The position numbers were made by a program, and so were the translations under genes. The notes beneath the pieces were generated by a model that had not been told where the DNA came from, ran no database searches, and saw nothing but the letters and a program-made list of their open reading frames with translations. Positions 8,795-17,683 of a DNA stretch of 64,000 nt are shown here, piece after piece. Numbering within the stretch: position 1 is the stretch's first letter; each line of letters starts with the position of its first letter. The stretch is from contig NZ_BAKF01000003.1 of the NCBI RefSeq assembly GCF_000614025.1, forward strand, positions 62,001 to 126,000. Reading direction: 5' to 3'. This DNA comes from Prevotella aurantiaca JCM 15754. Lineage in GTDB: Bacteria; Bacteroidota; Bacteroidia; Bacteroidales; Bacteroidaceae.

Positions 8795-9601
8795 TTAAAG
8801 CACTTTAAACTTTGAAAAATCAGTTATTTTCAACAGTTCATCATATGAGGTTTTACGATGTTCCTGCATATAATTTTCCACTGCAACAACATATTTTGTA
8901 CGGAAAGTACGTCGGCCTAAAGCTTGGTTAACGACCCAATTTATCTTTCCTATGTGAAGATCACGCTCTAATTGAGGTCGTTTATCGGATTCTTTTAGTT
9001 GATAAACACTCATTAAATAGAACGAAATACAATCGGAGACAATATGCTCGCGTGTCATTTGTTGACGTTGTAATGGTGAGTAATATTTCTGATATAGTGG
9101 GAATTTTTCGCCTAAATATTTATCAAGTGATACACCTACTGTACCATTTCCAACAACAATACTTTGGTCTAATGCCGATATTTGGGCATAAATGCGTGGT
9201 ATCTCTAAGTTAGGAAGCTTATGCGTTAAGTGCTTAAAAGCTACACTTAGTTGCTCGTTAAGGTCGTCAACATTAGCATATTCCGACTCAACAGATGCGA
9301 TCAGTGCTTGTAAAGTAGTATCTTGGTAAAACTTTAAGAATTTTGTATTGATGTCAGGGTCTGTTGTATTGCCAAGTTGGACAACGTCTTCAATAAGTGT
9401 ACGAGTTTCCATTGGATACTCGGAATTCATTTGTTGCAATGCAGAAAAGTCTCCCGTAGTAAGATAACGGTATTGTAAACGGTCGTAACGTTCTATCTCT
9501 ACAATGTTGTCATTGGCACTTTCATCTTCAGATGAAAGTTTTATATGGCAACTATTTAGAGCTATGCAAAATGCTAGCAATATATAATAGAACTTATTCA
9601 C
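8795..9601 (-). CDS. gldB: GldB-like lipoprotein
   Basis: A 268-residue lipoprotein with lipobox-type signal LNSC (Cys18). The central segment GNGTVGVSLDKYLGEKFPLY followed by REHIVSDCISFYLMS matches GldB, a gliding-motility-associated lipoprotein of Bacteroidetes. In gliding species GldB is required for the GldKLMN/type IX secretion apparatus to work, but homologues are common in non-gliding Bacteroidales, so motility is not implied. The gene stands alone, with a long upstream gap to the next glycosyltransferase. Family confidence is fair to good; function here is unknown. Confidence 0.8.
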   Translation of the reverse strand: MNKFYYILLAFCIALNSCHIKLSSEDESANDNIVEIERYDRLQYRYLTTGDFSALQQMNSEYPMETRTLIEDVVQLGNTTDPDINTKFLKFYQDTTLQALIASVESEYANVDDLNEQLSVAFKHLTHKLPNLEIPRIYAQISALDQSIVVGNGTVGVSLDKYLGEKFPLYQKYYSPLQRQQMTREHIVSDCISFYLMSVYQLKESDKRPQLERDLHIGKINWVVNQALGRRTFRTKYVVAVENYMQEHRKTSYDELLKITDFSKFKVL

Positions 9602-9758
9602 TTGTATTTTCTTTACTTATTTGAAATGCTGTTATCGTCCGCAAAAGTACTAAAAAGTATTTAATAATGCAACTAATTAGCTAAAGATCTTAAAATACGT
9701 TATGTAATTTTCTTTGTTTTCGGCTTATAATTGGTGTAATTGTGTATTTTTTTAACAC

Positions 9759-10760
9759 TTATATGTCTTTTAATTTGTCGAAAGTATCACTCTTCTTAGC
9801 ATAATATTGCCAAAGGATAGAGTAGGGTGTGCGCTTGTCTTTGTAACCTTTTTGTTTTGTATGTTCAAACGTATTGCGCCATTTCTTGAATGCTCTTCTT
9901 GCTTTTATTACTGCTAAGAAGTCGCCCAAGTTTAATTTCAATAGCAGCATTTGGAAAGCTGCGAGATAGTCAAGCGCCCATCTTTTACGCATTATAGACT
10001 TTAATTCTTCCTCAGGAAGATTCTTCCATAACATTGTTAGATTGTTGCGGAAGTTCAAAAAAGTCTTTCTTGAATTAGATTTGGGCAATGTTCCGCCTCC
10101 TACATGGTAGACATAGCTGGTTGGAAAGCAATATATTTTTCGTCCGGCAAGCTGCAAACGCCAGCAAAGGTCTATTTCTTCGCTGTGCGCAAAGAAGCGT
10201 TCGTCGAGTCCGCCTACCGCCCAATAGTCTTTTGAACGTATCATAAGGCAAGCTCCTGTAGCCCAGAATATTTCGGAATTGGTATCGTATTGCCCGTTGT
10301 CTTTTTCCACTTTGTCGAATATTCTGCCACGACAGTAAGGATAACCATACTTGTCGAGGAACCCGCCCGAAGCTCCTGCATACTCGAAAGCGTCCTTGTC
10401 GTGCACGGCAAGCAGCTTGGGCTGGCAAGCTGCAATCTCTTCGTGGGCGTCCATTTCTTCGATAAGGGTTGTCAGCCAATGATGTGTTACCTCTACATCG
10501 CTGTTCAACAGAATGTAGTAATCGCTTTCCACCTGCTTCAATGCAATATTGTAGCCACCTGCAAACCCATAGTTCTTGTCGAGTACGATGGTTCTGATGT
10601 GGGGGAAATTCTCTGCAAGCCATTGCAAAGAATCGTCGGTCGAAGCATTGTCGGCTACGATAACTTCCGCTTCTGCTTGTGAGTAGCGCACCACAGATGG
10701 CAGGTATTGCTGCAGCATAGCGCGCCCATTCCAGTTTAAAATAACAATGGCTACTTTCAT
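9759..10760 (-). CDS. Family 2 glycosyltransferase, rhamnosyltransferase-like (WbbL type)
   Basis: A 333-residue soluble GT-A enzyme. Seen: VAIVILNWNGRAMLQQYLPS at the start, VADNASTDDSLQWL, NYGFAGGYNIAL, LLNSDVEV as the metal-binding DxD region, and ATGACLMIRS then GGLDERFFAHSEEIDLCWRL. These are hallmarks of WbbL-like transferases that add rhamnose or a related sugar to cell-surface glycans. Substrate is not predictable. Its start overlaps the stop of mtaB by 4 nt, so the two are translationally coupled although functionally unrelated. Its G+C looks higher than its neighbours' in the middle third. Confidence 0.9.
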   Translation of the reverse strand: MKVAIVILNWNGRAMLQQYLPSVVRYSQAEAEVIVADNASTDDSLQWLAENFPHIRTIVLDKNYGFAGGYNIALKQVESDYYILLNSDVEVTHHWLTTLIEEMDAHEEIAACQPKLLAVHDKDAFEYAGASGGFLDKYGYPYCRGRIFDKVEKDNGQYDTNSEIFWATGACLMIRSKDYWAVGGLDERFFAHSEEIDLCWRLQLAGRKIYCFPTSYVYHVGGGTLPKSNSRKTFLNFRNNLTMLWKNLPEEELKSIMRKRWALDYLAAFQMLLLKLNLGDFLAVIKARRAFKKWRNTFEHTKQKGYKDKRTPYSILWQYYAKKSDTFDKLKDI

Positions 10761-12097
10761 AACAGTTCTACTTTTAATGCAGATTTATCGAAATTGAAGT
10801 CTCCAAGGCGCACTTGCATAATTTGGTTATCATATGATTCTTGTACTTGTGCAGGAGATAGTTCTACACGAATATAGTTTTTTGTAAATCCGTGCATAGC
10901 CTTTCCGCGTACTGCTTTCTCGAATAATACCTCGGCTTTGCGTCCAATATGCTCTGTGTAAAATCTATGTGTCATCTCGTCAGAAAGTTGTAAAAGCTGA
11001 TGTGCACGGCGTTTTTTCTCCTTGTCATCTACAACGTATGGAATGGAAAGTGCCGATGTGCCTGGACGTTCTGAGTAAGGGAATACGTGAAGTTGAGTGA
11101 TTGGTAAAGTTGAAATAAATTTATAGCAGTCTTCAAAATATTGTGGTTCTTCACCACGGCAACCCACCATAACGTCTACACCTATAAAAGCATCGGGTGT
11201 GATTGTTTTTATAAGATTTATTTTGTGAGCAAACAATGCTGTGTCATATCTTCGGTGCATTAGTTTTAAAACTTCGTCCGAACCACTTTGCAGTGGTATA
11301 TGGAAATGAGGCATGAAGGCACGCGACTGCGCACAGTATTCTATAAGCTTATCATCGATAAGGTCTGGTTCGAGCGAACTTATTCGGAAACGTTCAATAC
11401 CTTCTATTTGGTCTAATGCTTTTACTAAATCAAGAAAGCTTTCGCCTGTTGTCCTGCCAAAGTCTCCAATGTTTACACCTGTTAGTACAATCTCTTTTCC
11501 ACCTTCTTTAGCAGCTTGTTTAGCTTGCTGAACTAACGATGCAATGTCAGGATTACGTGAAAATCCTCGTGCATAAGGTATCGTGCAATAGGTACAGAAG
11601 TAGTTACAACCATCTTGTACCTTTAAAAAATAGCGTGTACGATTACCCTTCGAACAGCTGGGTTGGAACTTAACAATTTCTTTTGTCTTTACAGAATGGA
11701 AGGTTCCTTGCTGATCTTGTCCATCGAATTTGTTCCAAGCATCGCTTAAATATTGTATTAAATCTGCCTTTTCGTTGCTTCCTAACACTAAGCTCACTCC
11801 AGGAATATTTGCCACTCGTTCACTTTCGAGTTGGGCATAACACCCCGTTACTACAATAAAAGCATTCGGATTCTGCCTTGCCATTCGATTGATGACTTGG
11901 CGGCACTTGTGGTCGGCAACTTCTGTTACTGAACAAGTATTTATAAGGCAAATATCGGCAATTTCGTCTTTTTTAGCTTCTCGTACGCCCATTTCTCGCA
12001 ACATACGAGCGAAAGTACTTGTTTCTGAGAAATTAAGTTTGCACCCTAAGGTATAGAACTTTGCCGTTTTACCTTGAAATGAAGATGTATCTATCAT
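10757..12097 (-). CDS. mtaB: tRNA t6A37 methylthiotransferase MtaB
   Basis: A 446-residue radical SAM enzyme that adds a methylthio group to t6A37 of ANN-decoding tRNAs. The UPF0004 domain begins with FYTLGCKLNFSETS and holds the auxiliary cluster cysteines; the radical SAM motif is CNYFCTYC in DGCNYFCTYCTIPYARG; a TRAM-type C-terminal domain follows. The upstream-most frame start (12166) would add 23 residues, but a -7 box ends only 6 nt before the ATG at 12097, and the family normally begins at that methionine, so I choose 12097. The transcript is probably leaderless or nearly so. Confidence 0.93.
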   Translation of the reverse strand: MIDTSSFQGKTAKFYTLGCKLNFSETSTFARMLREMGVREAKKDEIADICLINTCSVTEVADHKCRQVINRMARQNPNAFIVVTGCYAQLESERVANIPGVSLVLGSNEKADLIQYLSDAWNKFDGQDQQGTFHSVKTKEIVKFQPSCSKGNRTRYFLKVQDGCNYFCTYCTIPYARGFSRNPDIASLVQQAKQAAKEGGKEIVLTGVNIGDFGRTTGESFLDLVKALDQIEGIERFRISSLEPDLIDDKLIEYCAQSRAFMPHFHIPLQSGSDEVLKLMHRRYDTALFAHKINLIKTITPDAFIGVDVMVGCRGEEPQYFEDCYKFISTLPITQLHVFPYSERPGTSALSIPYVVDDKEKKRRAHQLLQLSDEMTHRFYTEHIGRKAEVLFEKAVRGKAMHGFTKNYIRVELSPAQVQESYDNQIMQVRLGDFNFDKSALKVELL

Positions 12098-12103
12098 AAT
12101 TTG

Positions 12104-12111
12104 CAAAGGTA
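12104..12111 (-). promoter_or_regulatory. -7 box directly before the mtaB start
   Basis: TACCTTTG on the minus strand is separated from the mtaB ATG (12097) by only 6 nt. Transcription starting the usual few bases downstream would begin at or next to the start codon. Confidence 0.65.
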
Positions 12112-12539
12112 CTGTTATTCCACCATACCTCCAAATTTCAGCATACTTGTTGAGAATATTTTGCAAGTTTAAAGTCTACTTCTTAATTTAACATCTTATA
12201 CATGTCTGACTTTATGATTTTATAGCCTGACATACCTGACTTTTAAGTGTTCGTACAATAATATGTGGTTGTTCTTTTTATAATAATGTAAACTTGCTCT
12301 TATTCACATGTATATTTGCGTTTTGTCATAATTAATTCTTTTTTGTTGAAGGAATCAAGCATTTTTCTTTATCCTTTATAGACTTAAATAGAGCATCATG
12401 GGTAATTGAAAATCTTTATTAGCAATATTTAACAGAAAATCTACGTCTGTAATCGTCTAATAATCAATAGAATATAAAATGGTTACAAAAATAGTGAAAA
12501 AAAAATATTAAAAAACGTGCGACAATTAAAAAAAATGCC
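12112..12539. other. AT-rich divergent intergenic region
   Basis: About 430 nt between the mtaB promoter and the small-lipoprotein promoter. No credible frame or RNA gene is seen. Confidence 0.5.
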
Positions 12540-12547
12540 TACCTTTG
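12540..12547 (+). promoter_or_regulatory. -7 box of the small lipoprotein gene
   Basis: TACCTTTG, a perfect match to TAnnTTTG, lies 51 nt before the ATG at 12599, giving a leader of about 45 nt. Confidence 0.65.
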
Positions 12548-12598
12548 CATCGTTTTAAGAAACTAATGATCGTTTTACAGATTTAAAAAGCAAAGAAA

Positions 12599-12793
12599 AT
12601 GAAAAAGTTATTATTTGTAGCAGTAGCTTTCGCAGCTATCTCTTTGACATCTTGCGATGGTAAAGGTAAACCAGCTGAAGGTACAGATTCATCTAAGGTT
12701 GACACATCTATGGTTGATACTACACGCCAAGATACAAACAAGGTTGATACACCTGCAGTAGGGGCTAACGCTGATACAGCTACAGTTAAGTAA
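12599..12793 (+). CDS. Small Asp/Thr-rich lipoprotein
   Basis: A 64-residue protein with a lipoprotein signal (MKKLLFVAVAFAAISLTSC, Cys19) and a mature part of only about 45 residues rich in Thr, Asp, Ala and Val, with repeated VDT triplets (KVDTSMVDT, NKVDTP). The mature part is probably unfolded. It has its own promoter box and terminator, and no overlapping better frame. Small entericidin-like or surface-spacer lipoproteins look similar, but I do not recognise a family. Confidence 0.75.
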   Translation: MKKLLFVAVAFAAISLTSCDGKGKPAEGTDSSKVDTSMVDTTRQDTNKVDTPAVGANADTATVK

Positions 12794-12821
12794 TTAAGTT
12801 TACTTACATTTAAAGAAATCT

Positions 12822-12853
12822 CCGTTGAACTCAAATAGTTCAACGGTTTTTTT
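12822..12853 (+). terminator. Intrinsic terminator of the small lipoprotein gene
   Basis: CCGTTGAAC (12822-12830) and GTTCAACGG (12838-12846) form a perfect 9-bp stem followed by a run of seven T. Confidence 0.85.
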
Positions 12854-13081
12854 ATGTCTTTTAGCCTGAGTATTATAGCTTTTTTTATTTAAAATTGATT
12901 ATCAAAGAAATTTTAGTTATGGTATCAGAATAAAGATGTAATGTACTTTTAAAGCGATTCGATTTTAAAACTAATAATTAGAAACAAAATAGCAGTAGGT
13001 TTTATTATGTAGAAGTGCTGTTAATTTTTTAGTATGTGTATACTTTAATAAAGTCGATTGAAATTTATAATAACAAAATAT

Positions 13082-13122
13082 AAAATTGTAATTATGTTTT
13101 TTAAATTTATAATTATAATTTT
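13082..13122. repeat. AT-rich hairpin, related to 48901-48940
   Basis: Arms 13082-13095 and 13109-13122 pair over 14 bp (one wobble) around a loop beginning GTTTTTT. The same order of blocks (AATTGTAATTA, T-run, ATAATTA, T-run) recurs at 48901-48940. Confidence 0.55.
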
Positions 13123-13224
13123 GCAGAATTCTTATTATGTTTTTCTAATCAGAAATTACCGCCTCTCTATAATGGAATAGTTTATCTTGGTAGTGCTTTA
13201 AGTCTTTCTTTATAATTATATAAA

Positions 13225-13311
13225 CGTGAGTTCGATACGAGCTCTATGTATTACTCTGACATTATTATTCATGCCTAAGACTTTTACACGACTACTTATA
13301 TCGAACTCACG
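13225..13311. repeat. 13-bp perfect inverted repeat bounding 61 nt
   Basis: CGTGAGTTCGATA at 13225-13237 is exactly inverted at 13299-13311, and the outer flanks (TATAAA-like) are also roughly symmetric. The layout resembles a tiny non-autonomous element or a protein-binding pair; no coding capacity. Confidence 0.55.
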
Positions 13312-13474
13312 CTTTATAAATTTCTTCTTATTCTTGATAAGTTTGAATGACAATAGTTATCTTATTCTTTATTGATTTTCATTAACTACCATCTGTTTCT
13401 AGATAATATTAGTATTACTTAATTAATTGCAAGTTATTTGTACTCATTATCTAAAAATCGAAAGAGTTTAGTTT

Positions 13475-14233
13475 TTAATTGTTGATTGATTTTGTTGACT
13501 TTTGTGTACCATTCTTATACTTTATGGTCTTGATAGTAATCCCCTTTACAGATTTAGATAGTTTACGTCCAGAAATATCATAGTATGTTTCGTTAACAGC
13601 TTGTGTACTGCTATTTTCCTCTATAGCTTTTACATCGTTTGTTGTTTTTTCCTTGTTTAATATATATAAAGCACCTGTATATTCGCTCATTCTAAACCAT
13701 GAATCGTCTGCTGAAATACATGATAACACATAAGTTTTGTCGTTTCCTGGTGCCTCAAGTATAATTTTATCACCATCTATAGTGTAGGTAACGTCTACAG
13801 TTGGATTTAGAGGAGAAGCTTGGCTATTTTCTATGCCATAATACCCCATGTATATATTTACAGTCTGATCTTGATCAGTTTTAATAGAGAAGATTAAAGA
13901 TTTGTGAGGAATAGTAATTTTATTACCTTCTATATTTCCTTTTACCCAACGATTCGTTACATCAGAAAATGTCGCTGGTAGCGCAGCAATTGGGTTTTTA
14001 ACATAAACAGTCTTGTTGTCTGCTAAAAAAACAACTTCAAAATCTGAAGCATCTGCTAAGTTAAGACTAGTCATCTCAAGTGAACCATCATCTCCTTGTT
14101 GTAACTTAATACCTTTACCAGAGCGGTCGTAGACTTTAATAATTCCTGCTGGGCGTTCAGTCAGTAATGATTCTTGAGCACTTACACTCATACCAATAAT
14201 AGCTGCAAAAGCTAAAAGTAATAGTTTCTTCAT
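13475..14233 (-). CDS. Secreted protein with Prevotella-type C-terminal tail
   Basis: A 252-residue exported protein: signal peptide MKKLLLLAFAAIIGMSVSAQ (cleavage after about residue 19), a beta-rich middle part (lipocalin-like strand pattern, unproven), and a C-terminal segment YYDISGRKLSKSVKGITIKT. That tail resembles the end of many Prevotella secreted proteins (YDLxGRxxxxxxKGxxI), likely derived from type IX sorting domains. No enzyme motif is seen. Function is unknown. Long non-coding stretches flank it on both sides. Confidence 0.8.
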   Translation of the reverse strand: MKKLLLLAFAAIIGMSVSAQESLLTERPAGIIKVYDRSGKGIKLQQGDDGSLEMTSLNLADASDFEVVFLADNKTVYVKNPIAALPATFSDVTNRWVKGNIEGNKITIPHKSLIFSIKTDQDQTVNIYMGYYGIENSQASPLNPTVDVTYTIDGDKIILEAPGNDKTYVLSCISADDSWFRMSEYTGALYILNKEKTTNDVKAIEENSSTQAVNETYYDISGRKLSKSVKGITIKTIKYKNGTQKSTKSINN

Positions 14234-14404
14234 TATTTCTTTTTTATTAGATTAGATAATTGATGATTTATCCATTAATACTAAATTCTTATACATTCAT
14301 TATTATATCTGTTCGCTTTAATATAATTGGCTTATTTCAATGTTTGCAAAGATAAATAAATTGTATGAATGGACAAAATATTTGGAAATGTTGTTTAATA
14401 TAAA

Positions 14405-14446
14405 AATAAAGGCTTACACATCATGGGTTTTGTGTAAGCCTTTATT
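14405..14446 (-). terminator. Perfect 16-bp terminator after carB
   Basis: AATAAAGGCTTACACA (14405-14420) and its exact inverse (14431-14446) flank a 10-nt loop, 13 nt past the carB stop. The A/T ends make it bidirectional. Confidence 0.88.
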
Positions 14447-14458
14447 AAAGTATTTGAA

Positions 14459-17400
14459 TTAGTATTCTCCCCAAGCCTTGATATCTATCTCGTCTAACTT
14501 AACATTGCAGAATGCTGCAATGAAAGCACTTGCAAGACGGCTATTAGTCAGCAATGGAATGTTGAAATCGATCGCCGCTCGGCGGATTTTATATCCATTG
14601 GTTAGCTCGCGTGGTGACAGGTCTTTTGGAATATTTACCACCATATCTATTTTCTTCTCATGTAGAAGGTCTAATGCTTGTGGTTGTTTACCCTCATCTG
14701 AAGGCCAATAAACCAATGTATTCTCTAATCCATTTTCTGTTAGATATTGAGAAGTTCCTCCAGTAGCAAAAAGATTGTAACCATTAGCTTTTAATATCTT
14801 TGCAGCATCAAGCATTTCTGCTTTTTGTTTGGCTCCACCTGTAGAAAGAAGTATATTCTTTTCAGGTATTCGTTGTCCAACAGAAAGCATACTCTTTAAT
14901 AAAGCGGTGTGTGTATCTTCACCAATACAGCCAACTTCTCCTGTAGAACTCATATCAACACCTAAAACTGGATCGGCTTTTTGTAAGCGATTAAATGAGA
15001 ATTGAGAAGCCTTGATTCCTACATAATCAAGATCGAACAAGTTTTTGTTTGGCTTTTCCACTGGTAAGCCAAGCATAATCTTGGTAGCTAAATCAATGAA
15101 ATTTAGTTTCAATACCTTGCTAACAAATGGGAATGAACGGCTGGCGCGAAGGTTACATTCAATAACAAGTATATCATTATCGCGCGCCATAAACTGTATG
15201 TTAAACGGACCATTGATGTGTAAGGCTTTAGCAATTTGTCTACTAATGCGTTTTACACGACGTACAGTTTCCACATAAAGCTTCTGTGGTGGGAACTGAA
15301 TGGTAGCGTCGCCTGAGTGAACACCTGCAAATTCTATATGTTCTGATATTGCGTAAGCCATAATCTCTCCATCACGGGCCACAGCGTCCATTTCTATTTC
15401 TTTTGCATTCTCAATGAATTTGCTAACAACTACTGGGTGGTCTTCGCTCACATTAGCTGCTAATTGGAGGAAACGCTTCAACTCGTCATCGTTAGAACAA
15501 ACATTCATTGCTGCACCAGAAAGTACATAAGAAGGACGAACAAGTACAGGGAATCCTACTCGATCTACAAACTCTTTAATATCTTCCATACTTGTTAGCG
15601 CACGCCACTCAGGTTGGTTTACGCCAATATCATTAAGCATAGCAGAGAATTTTGCACGATCTTCAGCATTATCAATATCTTTTGCTTTTGTTCCTAGTAT
15701 AGGTACATTTTCAGCATCAAGATGTATGGCGAGGTTATTTGGGATTTGGCCGCCCGTAGATACAATCACTCCCTGTGGCATTTCCATATCAATAATGTCC
15801 ATAACACGTTCGAAGGTGAGTTCGTCAAAGTAAAGACGATCACACATATCGTAGTCAGTTGATACGGTTTCGGGATTGTAATTTATCATTATAGAGCGAT
15901 AGCCTTGCTTGCGAATTGTATTTAATGCTTGCACACCACACCAGTCAAACTCGACAGAAGAACCAATACGATAAGCACCAGAACCCAGAACAATTACGCT
16001 TTTTCGGTCAGTTTCTAACTTAATATCAGAAGCTACCCCTGAGTAAGTAACATAAAGATAATTAGTTTGTGCAGGATATTCTGCCGCAAGTGTATCAATT
16101 TGTTTTACAACAGGGAGGATTCCATAGCTTTTACGCAACTGACGAATTAGTAGAACTGCCTTATGCATATTGTTAACTTCGTCTTCCAAACCAACAGCAC
16201 GAGCAATTTGGAAATCTGTGAAGCCATATACCTTTGCTGTACGAAGTAATTCTTTGTCAAGTGTGTTGATGTTGCAAGTCTTTAATTGCTCATCAACATC
16301 AATGATATGCTTTAACTTGTGTAGGAACCAATGGTCAATTTTTGTAAGTTTGTGAATTTGTTCAATGGTATAACCTTTATGCATTGCCTTTGAAATAACG
16401 AAGATACGTTTGTCAGTAGGTTCACACAATGCTGCATCTATATCTTTGATTTCAAGTTCTTTGTTCTCTACGAAGCCATGCATACCTTGACCAATCATGC
16501 GCAATCCCTTTTGTATAGCTTCCTCGAAGTTGCGACCGATAGCCATAACTTCACCTACCGACTTCATACTTGAGCCTAATTCCTTGTCCACGCCACGGAA
16601 CTTGCTCAAGTCCCAACGTGGTATCTTGCAGACAACATAGTCAAGTGCAGGCTCGAAAAAAGCCGATGTGGTCTTTGTAACAGAGTTCTTCAATTCGAAC
16701 AAACCATAGCCCATACCTAATTTGGCTGCCACGAAAGCAAGAGGATAACCTGTTGCCTTACTTGCTAAAGCAGAAGAACGAGAAAGGCGTGCATTTACTT
16801 CAATTACACGGTAGTCTTCGCTCTTGGGGTCGAAAGCATATTGTACGTTACATTCACCTACTATTCCGATGTGGCGTACAATCTTTATTGCTAACTTACG
16901 AAGCTTGTGATATTCGCTATTAGTTAGGGTTTGAGAAGGTGCAATTACGATAGATTCGCCCGTATGGATACCTAATGGGTCAAAATTCTCCATGTTGCAG
17001 ACCGTAATACAATTGTCGTATTGGTCGCGTACCACTTCGTATTCTATTTCTTTCCAGCCCTTTAAACTCTTTTCCACCAAAACTTGAGGCGAGAACGAAA
17101 AAGCTTTTTCGCAAAGTTTGTTGAGTTCTTCTTCGTTATCGGCAAAGCCGCTACCAAGTCCACCCAAAGCATAAGCTGCACGAATTATAACAGGATAACC
17201 CAATGTTGCAGCAGCCTTTCGTGCTTGATCTGCAGTTTCACAAGCCTCGCTCTTAATAGTTTTAACATCGATTTCGTCTAATTGCTGCACGAAAAGTTCA
17301 CGGTCTTCGGTATTCATAATGGCCTTTACAGGTGTACCAAGTACCTTTACATTGTACTTTTCGAGTATTCCAAGACGGTCTAACTCCACGCCACAATTAA

Positions 17401-17683
17401 GAGCAGTTTGTCCACCGAATGCCAAAAGAATACCATCGGGACGTTCTTTTTGGATTACGCGTTCTACGAAATAAGGCTGAACGGGCAGATAATAGATTTG
17501 GTCTGCCACACCTTCTGATGTTTGAACGGTTGCAATATTCGGATTGATGAGCACGGTAGAAACACCTTCTTCACGCAGTGCTTTTAGTGCTTGTGAACCA
17601 GAATAGTCAAATTCACCAGCTTCACCTATCTTTAATGCGCCTGAACCAAGTAGCAGGACTTTTTTTATTGATTCGTCTTTCAT
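14459..17683 (-). CDS. carB: Carbamoyl-phosphate synthase large subunit
   Basis: A 1074-residue subunit of normal length that makes carbamoyl phosphate from bicarbonate, ammonia and two ATP for pyrimidine and arginine synthesis. Two ATP-grasp halves are seen, each opening with a GSGxxxIGxxxEFD(W/Y)xGxQAL segment (near residues 13 and 568). The C-terminal allosteric MGS-like domain is present (ILLSTGGAKQKAEMLDAAKIL onward). The start codon shares one base with the carA stop (TAATG), so carA and carB are coupled. Confidence 0.97.
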   Translation of the reverse strand: MKDESIKKVLLLGSGALKIGEAGEFDYSGSQALKALREEGVSTVLINPNIATVQTSEGVADQIYYLPVQPYFVERVIQKERPDGILLAFGGQTALNCGVELDRLGILEKYNVKVLGTPVKAIMNTEDRELFVQQLDEIDVKTIKSEACETADQARKAAATLGYPVIIRAAYALGGLGSGFADNEEELNKLCEKAFSFSPQVLVEKSLKGWKEIEYEVVRDQYDNCITVCNMENFDPLGIHTGESIVIAPSQTLTNSEYHKLRKLAIKIVRHIGIVGECNVQYAFDPKSEDYRVIEVNARLSRSSALASKATGYPLAFVAAKLGMGYGLFELKNSVTKTTSAFFEPALDYVVCKIPRWDLSKFRGVDKELGSSMKSVGEVMAIGRNFEEAIQKGLRMIGQGMHGFVENKELEIKDIDAALCEPTDKRIFVISKAMHKGYTIEQIHKLTKIDHWFLHKLKHIIDVDEQLKTCNINTLDKELLRTAKVYGFTDFQIARAVGLEDEVNNMHKAVLLIRQLRKSYGILPVVKQIDTLAAEYPAQTNYLYVTYSGVASDIKLETDRKSVIVLGSGAYRIGSSVEFDWCGVQALNTIRKQGYRSIMINYNPETVSTDYDMCDRLYFDELTFERVMDIIDMEMPQGVIVSTGGQIPNNLAIHLDAENVPILGTKAKDIDNAEDRAKFSAMLNDIGVNQPEWRALTSMEDIKEFVDRVGFPVLVRPSYVLSGAAMNVCSNDDELKRFLQLAANVSEDHPVVVSKFIENAKEIEMDAVARDGEIMAYAISEHIEFAGVHSGDATIQFPPQKLYVETVRRVKRISRQIAKALHINGPFNIQFMARDNDILVIECNLRASRSFPFVSKVLKLNFIDLATKIMLGLPVEKPNKNLFDLDYVGIKASQFSFNRLQKADPVLGVDMSSTGEVGCIGEDTHTALLKSMLSVGQRIPEKNILLSTGGAKQKAEMLDAAKILKANGYNLFATGGTSQYLTENGLENTLVYWPSDEGKQPQALDLLHEKKIDMVVNIPKDLSPRELTNGYKIRRAAIDFNIPLLTNSRLASAFIAAFCNVKLDEIDIKAWGEY

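Larger units (their letters stand above)
12854..13474. other. Long AT-rich intergenic region with two inverted repeats
   Basis: About 620 nt without a credible gene. It contains the AT-rich hairpin at 13082-13122 and the 13-bp inverted repeat at 13225-13311, listed separately. Confidence 0.6.

Noticed and set aside
10075-10623. 182-residue minus-strand frame within the WbbL-like glycosyltransferase
   Set aside because: It is an out-of-frame shadow of a well-supported gene in a locally G+C-richer part; residue content is Arg-rich and unlike a real protein.
12583-12843. 86-residue open frame on the minus strand opposite the small lipoprotein
   Set aside because: It is the mirror of the lipoprotein gene, has no promoter box, and covers that gene's terminator; the plus-strand signals are far better.
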